Part shown: in pieces, positions 6,183-11,036 of the stretch | How positions within the stretch are numbered: the stretch's first letter is position 1 | How the letters are laid out: the number at the start of each line of letters is the position of its first letter | Assembly (NCBI GenBank): GCA_900763995.1 | Contig: CAAFMK010000027.1 | Span: 1-11,036, forward strand | DNA length: 11,036 bases | Direction of reading: 5' to 3' | DNA from: an uncultured Oscillospiraceae bacterium | Lineage (GTDB): Bacteria; Bacillota; Clostridia; Oscillospirales; Oscillospiraceae | The notes under the pieces: generated by a model | What the model was told of the DNA's origin: nothing | Databases searched by the model: none | What the model saw: the letters and a program-made list of their open reading frames with translations, nothing else | Translations under genes and position numbers: made by a program

Positions 6183-7220
6183 TTACTCCTCCAATATATA
6201 GCGGCGCTCACCCCGGAAAATGCGCACTGCACGCTGATGATAGATCTCCAGAATGGCCGCAGCCAGCTTATCCGGGTCATGGCGGGCAAAGCTGCCCCCC
6301 TCCCAGGCTACAGGCCGCTCCACAAGCTCCAGCCCCATCTGGGCGATACGCTGGGCATCCACCAGCAGAGGGACTGCATCCTCATGACTGTATTTCTCTA
6401 CAAGCTCTGGCGAGAGCTTTGTGGAATTGGCCAGACACAGATCCACCAGGCCGGGCCCACCATGGACCATCAGCGCCTCCAGATGGTCGGCGGCGCTGTA
6501 GCCCTCAGTCTCTCCCTCCTGGGTCATAATGTTGCATATGTAGATCTTGGGAGCCGGTGTGCGGGCGATGGACTGGGACACGCCATCCACCAGCAGATTG
6601 GGGATGATGCTGGTATACAGACTCCCCGGCCCCATCAAAATAAGGTCTGCATCCTCAATGGCCTGCTGTGCAGCGGGCAGCGCCTTGGGTCTGTCCGGGA
6701 TCAGATTGATATGGTGGATGCGGCAGCCCTGCTCCTTTTTGCAGGCAAATATCTTGGACTCCCCCACCACCTTTGCGCCATTTTCAAAGACGGCCTCCAG
6801 CTGTACATCTGCGCTGGTCACTGGGATCACCCTTCCAGTGATGGCCAGAACTTGACTCATTTGACTCACCGCCTCCTCAAAGGAGCCAGTGATTCCATTC
6901 AGAGCGGCCAGAACCAGATTTCCAAAGGACTGACCTGTTAAACTGCCCTCTGTAAAGCGATAGGTCAACAGCTTTTCCATAATAGGCTCTGTATTGGCCA
7001 GCGCCTCCATACAGTGGCGTATATCTCCAGGGGGCAGCATCCCCAGATCCTGCCGCAGCATTCCAGAGCCGCCACCGTCATCGGCCACAGTCACAATGGC
7101 AGTGAGATTGCTTGTATATTGCTTAAGTCCCCGCAGCATGGTGGACAGGCCAGTACCGCCGCCAATGGCCACGATTTTTGGCCCCCGCTCCCGCTGCGGG
7201 CCTGATATGATGTTCGACAT
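6183..7220 (-). CDS. yvcK: YvcK/CofD-like protein (gluconeogenesis factor, UPF0052)
   Basis: YvcK proteins bind UDP-sugars such as UDP-GlcNAc and are needed for normal cell-wall synthesis on gluconeogenic carbon sources in B. subtilis. The fold resembles CofD 2-phospho-L-lactate transferase. Visible motifs, numbered from the chosen start, are GGGTGLS (about 20-26), the DDGGGSG loop (47-53), PPGDIRHC (63-70), and later GNLVLAALNGI and GPGSLYTS. I chose the ATG at 7220 because AAAGGA lies 6 bases upstream; it gives 345 residues. An ATG two codons earlier (7226) is too close to that site, and one at 7268 has none. It follows rapZ by 71 bases with no visible promoter and is coupled to whiA downstream. 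Confidence 0.93.
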   Translation of the reverse strand: MSNIISGPQRERGPKIVAIGGGTGLSTMLRGLKQYTSNLTAIVTVADDGGGSGMLRQDLGMLPPGDIRHCMEALANTEPIMEKLLTYRFTEGSLTGQSFGNLVLAALNGITGSFEEAVSQMSQVLAITGRVIPVTSADVQLEAVFENGAKVVGESKIFACKKEQGCRIHHINLIPDRPKALPAAQQAIEDADLILMGPGSLYTSIIPNLLVDGVSQSIARTPAPKIYICNIMTQEGETEGYSAADHLEALMVHGGPGLVDLCLANSTKLSPELVEKYSHEDAVPLLVDAQRIAQMGLELVERPVAWEGGSFARHDPDKLAAAILEIYHQRAVRIFRGERRYILEE

Positions 7221-7226
7221 GGACAT

Positions 7227-7232
7227 TCCTTT
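7227..7232 (-). promoter_or_regulatory. yvcK ribosome binding site
   Basis: AAAGGA on the minus strand, within AGGGAAAGGA, is 6 bases before the ATG at 7220. It directly abuts the alternative ATG at 7226, which favours 7220. Confidence 0.55.
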
Positions 7233-7291
7233 CCCTACTGATCCAATCTCCCCACAGCTTTCATACACAACGCGATCACATAGATGGTTTC

Positions 7292-8155
7292 CTATGTTCG
7301 TCCCAGATCCCGGTGGCTTTCCGACACCTGCCAGCCCTCCACACGAATTTTATCTGCCAGTGCGTGGGCGATGGCCACAGAGCGGTGATGACCCCCAGTA
7401 CAGCCTATAGCGATGACCAGGGCAGTCTTGCCCTCCTCCTCATATCGGGGCAACAGCCACCCAATCAGGTTCCACAGCCGCTGAAGAAACTCCTCTGCCT
7501 GCTCTCCGCCAAACACATAGTCCCGCACCCCCTGATCAAGCCCGGTGAGGGCCCGAAGTTCTGTCACATAGTAGGGGTTTGGCAGGAACCGAACATCAAA
7601 GACCAGGTCGGCCTCCATTGGGATACCATGCTTAAATCCGAAGGAGGACACCCGCACATCCATTCTCCCCTCTGCTGTGCCCTCTCTGCCAAACAGACGA
7701 CGCAGCTCCCCTTTCAGCTTGGCGGTGGAGAGATTGCTGGTGTCGATGATGTGGGTAGCCCGAGCCCGAAGGGAGGCCAGCATGGTTCGCTCCAGCAAGA
7801 TGGCCTGTTCCAAGCTGTCACACTGCTCCTCCAGGGGGTGACTTCTCCGACTTTCTTTATATCGCTTGATGATGGTGGCATCTGAGGCCTCCATAAAGAG
7901 GATCCGGTAGGAGCACTTCATTTGTTTTAAGTCCTCCAGAGCACAAAACAGCCCCTCAAAATTTGTGCCCCCCCGAATATCTGTGACCAGCACCACCCGG
8001 TCATACTCCCCAGATCCGGCCATGCCCAGCTCGGCAAATTTAGAGATCAGAGGGGTGGGCAGATTATCCACACAAAAAAAGTTCATATCCTCCATAAAAG
8101 AGGCAGCTTTACTCTTTCCAGCACCGGACATTCCTGAAATAATTACGATTTCCAT
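7292..8155 (-). CDS. rapZ: RapZ/YvcJ nucleotide-binding protein
   Basis: This is a P-loop protein of the RapZ (YvcJ, UPF0042) family. In E. coli RapZ binds glucosamine-6-phosphate and steers decay of the sRNA controlling glmS; the Bacillus homologue YvcJ is a GTPase linked to competence. The ATG at 8155 has AAGAGG 8 bases upstream and gives 287 residues; the GTG at 8164 falls inside that site. Walker A is GMSGAGKS (8-15), followed by CVDNLP (28-33) and RRSHPL (about 103-108). The C-terminal domain has the family marks DVRFLPNPYY (about 187-196) and GCTGGHHRS (about 251-259). The gene sits 32 bases after murB and before yvcK, the usual arrangement. The sRNA partners known in E. coli are not expected here, so its target is open. 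Confidence 0.95.
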   Translation of the reverse strand: MEIVIISGMSGAGKSKAASFMEDMNFFCVDNLPTPLISKFAELGMAGSGEYDRVVLVTDIRGGTNFEGLFCALEDLKQMKCSYRILFMEASDATIIKRYKESRRSHPLEEQCDSLEQAILLERTMLASLRARATHIIDTSNLSTAKLKGELRRLFGREGTAEGRMDVRVSSFGFKHGIPMEADLVFDVRFLPNPYYVTELRALTGLDQGVRDYVFGGEQAEEFLQRLWNLIGWLLPRYEEEGKTALVIAIGCTGGHHRSVAIAHALADKIRVEGWQVSESHRDLGRT

Positions 8156-8163
8156 CTCTAACA

Positions 8164-8169
8164 CCTCTT
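8164..8169 (-). promoter_or_regulatory. rapZ ribosome binding site
   Basis: AAGAGG on the minus strand sits 8 bases before the ATG at 8155 and overlaps the alternative GTG start at 8164, making that GTG unlikely. Confidence 0.6.
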
Positions 8170-8187
8170 GTATCCTGGCGTGTCACC

Positions 8188-9090
8188 CTATTTCAGCACC
8201 TTGACCTCCATCTCCAGCTCTACTCTGGTTTTGGCCTTTACCTGGGCGCGAACCTCCTCAACCAGTTGGAGTACATCGGTACAGCTGGCCCCACCTGTGT
8301 TGACCACAAAGCCGGCGTGCTTCTCTGACACCTGGGCACCTCCCACTGTAAATCCCTTCAGGCCACACTGATCAATCAGGGCTGCGGCATAGTGATTGGC
8401 GGGGCGCTTGAACATAGACCCGGCACTGGGGTACTCCAGGGGCTGCTTGCTGCGCCGCTGGGCGGACAGCTCATCCATGCGGGCCTGGATCTCCTGAGGA
8501 TCTCCAGGCTGCAGCTCCAGCTGCACTGCAAGTATCATGCGTCTCCCATCGCTAAAGGCGCTGTGACGGTACTGAAAGTCAAAGTCTGTGACCTCCTGTA
8601 TCTCCCCTGAGTCAGTGATACAGGTGACTTTACGCACCACCTGTGCCAGCTCACCGCCATAGGCTCCAGCGTTCATGGTAACGCCACCGCCCAGACTGCC
8701 CGGGATACCGTGGGCAAATTCCAGGCCGGACAACCCATTTTCTTGAGCAAAATGGGCCAACCTGGCCAGTATGACGCCGCATCCAGCCCTGATTTGAGTG
8801 CCATCCACTTCACACCAGTTCAGCCCTGTGGTCTTGATCAAAAAGCCTGCAACTCCATCATCTGACACCAGCAGATTGGAGCCATTCCCCAGAAAGAAGG
8901 GCTTTATCTTCATTGAATGGGCCACCTGAACCGCAGTGACTGCCTGATCTATGGTCTTGGGCAGCGCCATCAGGGCAGCTGGCCCACCGATGTGAAAGGA
9001 TGTATGTCTGCTCATGGGCTCCTGTCTGCGCAGCTCCAGTCCAGAGTCTCGGCGGACGATCTGATCATATAACTGTTCAAATTCTTCCAT
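8188..9090 (-). CDS. murB: UDP-N-acetylenolpyruvoylglucosamine reductase (MurB)
   Basis: MurB is a cytoplasmic FAD enzyme that reduces UDP-GlcNAc-enolpyruvate with NADPH to UDP-MurNAc, the second committed step of peptidoglycan precursor synthesis. The product has 300 residues, typical of type II MurB. FAD-binding motifs are SFHIGGPA (31-38), GNGSNLLV (69-76) and IPGSLGGGVTMNAGAYGGE (129-147). YRHSAFSD lies at 174-181. The catalytic serine is S225 in AGSMFKRP, and a glutamate in the C-terminal LEMEV segment is the likely partner acid. The ribosome binding site GGAGG (9099-9095) is only about 4 bases from the ATG, a short spacing. murB has its own promoter at about 9163-9191 and appears to head the murB-rapZ-yvcK-whiA-dnaE operon. 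Confidence 0.97.
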   Translation of the reverse strand: MEEFEQLYDQIVRRDSGLELRRQEPMSRHTSFHIGGPAALMALPKTIDQAVTAVQVAHSMKIKPFFLGNGSNLLVSDDGVAGFLIKTTGLNWCEVDGTQIRAGCGVILARLAHFAQENGLSGLEFAHGIPGSLGGGVTMNAGAYGGELAQVVRKVTCITDSGEIQEVTDFDFQYRHSAFSDGRRMILAVQLELQPGDPQEIQARMDELSAQRRSKQPLEYPSAGSMFKRPANHYAAALIDQCGLKGFTVGGAQVSEKHAGFVVNTGGASCTDVLQLVEEVRAQVKAKTRVELEMEVKVLK

Positions 9091-9162
9091 AATTCCTCCA
9101 TTGCTTCAGGCCATACCAAACTGTGATCTGTGGCGTTTCCTGATTGATTTCCATATGCAGTC

Positions 9163-9191
9163 ATTATAGCAAATTTTCTAGAAAAATAGAA
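9163..9191 (-). promoter_or_regulatory. Extended -10 promoter of the murB operon
   Basis: The minus strand has TGCTATAAT (9171-9163), a perfect -10 box with the TG extension. A poor -35 (TTCTAT, 9191-9186) lies 17 bases upstream. The predicted start is near 9156, giving a 5' leader of about 65 bases. It sits just beyond the glucokinase terminator, as expected for a new transcription unit. Confidence 0.7.
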
Positions 9192-9202
9192 TAGGCCATA
9201 TG

Positions 9203-9234
9203 AAAAAAAGACCTGAGCCATAAGGCCCAGGTCT
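9203..9234 (-). terminator. Intrinsic terminator after the glucokinase gene
   Basis: On the minus strand AGACCTGGGCC (9234-9224), loop TTAT, and GGCTCAGGTCT (9219-9209) form an 11-bp stem with one G-U pair. It runs into seven T (9209-9203). It lies 10 bases after the ROK kinase stop codon and separates hprK-glk from murB. Confidence 0.92.
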
Positions 9235-9243
9235 CAATGCAGT

Positions 9244-10194
9244 TCACATCATGGTGCACAAAAGTGCGGCCCCTACCACACCGGCATCATTGCCCAAAGA
9301 GGTGTGCTCAATGCGGGTGGGTCTTGTCTTATCAAAGGTTCCCCGCTCCACCAGTACACGCAGAGGTTCCAGCAGCAGATCATCATCTGCGTTGCTGATT
9401 CCGCCGCCCAGACAAATGACCTCTGGCTGGAGCACATTCACCAAATTCACCAGTCCAACAGACAGCCCCTCCAGATAGGTGGTCAGCACGCTTTTGGCCA
9501 CGCTATCCCCTTGGCGGGCTGCCTGAAACGGGGTGCGGCCCTCCACCTTTTGGAGATCCCCCTGGCACAGCTCCCACAGGACGCTGTCTTTGTTCTGTTC
9601 CATCTCCGCCTGGGTCAACTGAATCAGTGCAGTGGCGGAGCCATACCGCTCCCAACAGCCCTGATTGCCGCAGTTGCACTGGTGGCCATTGGGCTTGATG
9701 ATCATATGCCCAACCTCCATCCCGGAGTTGGCAAATCCAGTAAACAGTGTTCCATTTGCCACCATGCCGCCGCCAATTCCAGTTCCAAGGGTAACCACCA
9801 CCACTGGGTCACAGCCCTTTACCTTTCCCACACGGTACTCGCCCACTGCGGCACAGTTGGCGTCATTGCCCAAATATACTGGGACATTCCAAATTCTCTG
9901 GAAACAGGCACGAAATGGGGTATTGGAAAACGCCATATTGGTGGTCTTGACCACCACGCCAGTTTTGTTGTCCACCAGTCCGGGCAGGCCCACCCCGACG
10001 GCCTCAATCTCCTCACAGGACACTCCGCCTGTCTGGCACGCCTTTTGGGCCAGACGAGCCAGCTCTTCGCACAGATCCTGTGCGCCCATTGACCGATCCA
10101 CAGGCTGACTGACCTTGTTCAGGATATGCCCCTTCTCATCCACCAGCCCGGCCACCAGGTTGGTGCCCCCTACATCAATACCAATATAGTACAT
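9244..10194 (-). CDS. glk: ROK-family sugar kinase, probable glucokinase
   Basis: This predicted cytoplasmic kinase probably phosphorylates glucose to glucose-6-phosphate with ATP. The 316 residues carry the ROK features in order: ATP-binding DVGGT (7-11), GNDAN (109-113) with the likely catalytic base D111, GTGIGGG (137-143), and the sugar and zinc signature. In that signature E160 and H163 lie in MEVGH, C173, C175 and C180 in CNCGNQGC, and E182 follows. There is no N-terminal helix-turn-helix, so it is an enzyme and not a ROK repressor. The start codon overlaps the hprK stop by one base (TAATG); the AAGGGG-containing ribosome binding region lies inside hprK. Specificity for glucose over mannose, fructose or N-acetyl sugars cannot be settled from sequence alone. 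Confidence 0.88.
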   Translation of the reverse strand: MYYIGIDVGGTNLVAGLVDEKGHILNKVSQPVDRSMGAQDLCEELARLAQKACQTGGVSCEEIEAVGVGLPGLVDNKTGVVVKTTNMAFSNTPFRACFQRIWNVPVYLGNDANCAAVGEYRVGKVKGCDPVVVVTLGTGIGGGMVANGTLFTGFANSGMEVGHMIIKPNGHQCNCGNQGCWERYGSATALIQLTQAEMEQNKDSVLWELCQGDLQKVEGRTPFQAARQGDSVAKSVLTTYLEGLSVGLVNLVNVLQPEVICLGGGISNADDDLLLEPLRVLVERGTFDKTRPTRIEHTSLGNDAGVVGAALLCTMM

Positions 10195-11036
10195 TATTTG
10201 GTTTCCCCTTCCTCCATGGATCGGAAATGCTGATCCATTCGGTTGGTCAGCTCCTGAGCCGCATTGTGCCCCATCTTTCTGTTTCGGTTGTTCATAGCCG
10301 CCACCTCGACGATGCTGGCCAGATTTCTGCCCGGCTTTACTGGGATGGTCACAGCGGGCACCTTCACCCCCATAATGTCTGTAAAGGTGGGCTCAAGGCC
10401 AAATCGGTCATACACTGTATTATCATCCCATGGCTCCAGCTTGACCACCAGATCCACCTGCTGATTGATCTTGATGGCTCCCATGCCCATCAGGCGGCTG
10501 ACATCCACCACACCGATCCCACGCAGCTCCATATATCCCTGAATGATCTCAGGGGCTGTGGCCATGAGTGTTTTATGGTTTGTCATTTTCAGTGAGACTG
10601 CGTCATCCGCGATTAGTCGGTGGCCACGCTTGAGCAGCTCGATGGCAACCTCACTTTTTCCCACACCTGACTCCCCCTGGAACAGGACACCCTCACCATA
10701 GACCTCCATCATCACACCGGAGCGGGTGATCTGTGGAGCCAGATGGTTATATAGGCTGCCAATGAGGGCACTCATAAATTCTGAGGTCTGGGTAGGGGTA
10801 CGCAAAATGGTTCGGTCATGCTTCTCCGCCATGTCCATACACTCTTTGGTGGGCTCCAGCCCACGGGTGAGGATCAAAGCAGGCACCGGGTAGGACAACA
10901 GGCGGTCAAACCGCTCCATCCGCTGCTCTGGAGACATCGTATTCACATATGTGCTCTCTGTCAGGCCGATCAAAAGGAGGCGTTCTGTATCAAAGTGCTC
11001 AAAAAATCCGGTCAGTGGAAGCCCTGGACGGTTCAC
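10194..11036 (-). CDS. hprK: HPr kinase/phosphorylase, N-terminus beyond the window edge
   Basis: HprK phosphorylates and dephosphorylates Ser46 of HPr and is the sensor of carbon catabolite repression in Firmicutes. The visible 280 residues run off the right edge; compared with B. subtilis HprK about 30 N-terminal residues are missing. The first visible codon is GTG (Val) inside the gene, not a start. In window numbering, Walker A is GESGVGKS (121-128) and RGHRLIADD (137-145) follows. The HprK signature MELRGIGVVDV is at 169-179 and IPVKPGRN, a C-terminal regulatory and active-site segment, at 231-238. All key motifs look intact. It overlaps the ROK kinase start by one base, so the two are cotranscribed and probably coupled; its promoter is outside the window. 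Confidence 0.97.
   Translation of the reverse strand: MNRPGLPLTGFFEHFDTERLLLIGLTESTYVNTMSPEQRMERFDRLLSYPVPALILTRGLEPTKECMDMAEKHDRTILRTPTQTSEFMSALIGSLYNHLAPQITRSGVMMEVYGEGVLFQGESGVGKSEVAIELLKRGHRLIADDAVSLKMTNHKTLMATAPEIIQGYMELRGIGVVDVSRLMGMGAIKINQQVDLVVKLEPWDDNTVYDRFGLEPTFTDIMGVKVPAVTIPVKPGRNLASIVEVAAMNNRNRKMGHNAAQELTNRMDQHFRSMEEGETK

Noticed and set aside
5646..6941. A 431-codon open frame on the plus strand
   Set aside because: It lies antisense to both whiA and yvcK, which are recognised families with intact motifs. Its translation has no recognisable domain and crosses the gene boundary, as a shadow frame would.

Overview
The window looks like chromosomal core DNA of an anaerobic, moderately GC-rich Firmicute, most likely class Clostridia (an Oscillospirales or Flavonifractor-like gut bacterium). 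That placement is inferred from the gene order (hprK, ROK kinase, murB, rapZ, yvcK, whiA, dnaE), strong AAGGAGG-type ribosome binding sites and an M-box-controlled mgtE. No mobile element, CRISPR array, tRNA or rRNA was seen.

Almost everything lies on the minus strand, so transcription runs from high to low coordinates. From the right edge: an hprK gene cut by the window end, a ROK-family glucokinase that overlaps it by one base, a clear terminator (9203-9234), and an extended -10 promoter. Then comes a tight run murB, rapZ, yvcK, whiA, dnaE, with gaps of about 6 to 71 bp. Directly after the dnaE stop a consensus promoter starts the mgtE transcription unit. Its leader of about 420 nt contains an M-box Mg2+ riboswitch with readable terminator and antiterminator alternatives. 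A 27-codon candidate leader ORF follows, then mgtE. A 17-bp hairpin separates mgtE from a convergent small plus-strand ORF at the left edge.

The genes fall into three groups. HPr kinase and glucokinase belong to sugar entry and carbon catabolite control. MurB, RapZ and YvcK surround UDP-GlcNAc and cell-wall precursor supply, and WhiA and DnaE belong to cell-cycle and replication functions. MgtE with its riboswitch handles Mg2+ homeostasis. No wholly new system is evident. The points most worth a second look are the layered mgtE leader, the MgtE that lacks its N-terminal domain, the lack of any other terminator between dnaE and the riboswitch, the glucokinase coupled to hprK, and a DnaE with a complete PHP metal site.
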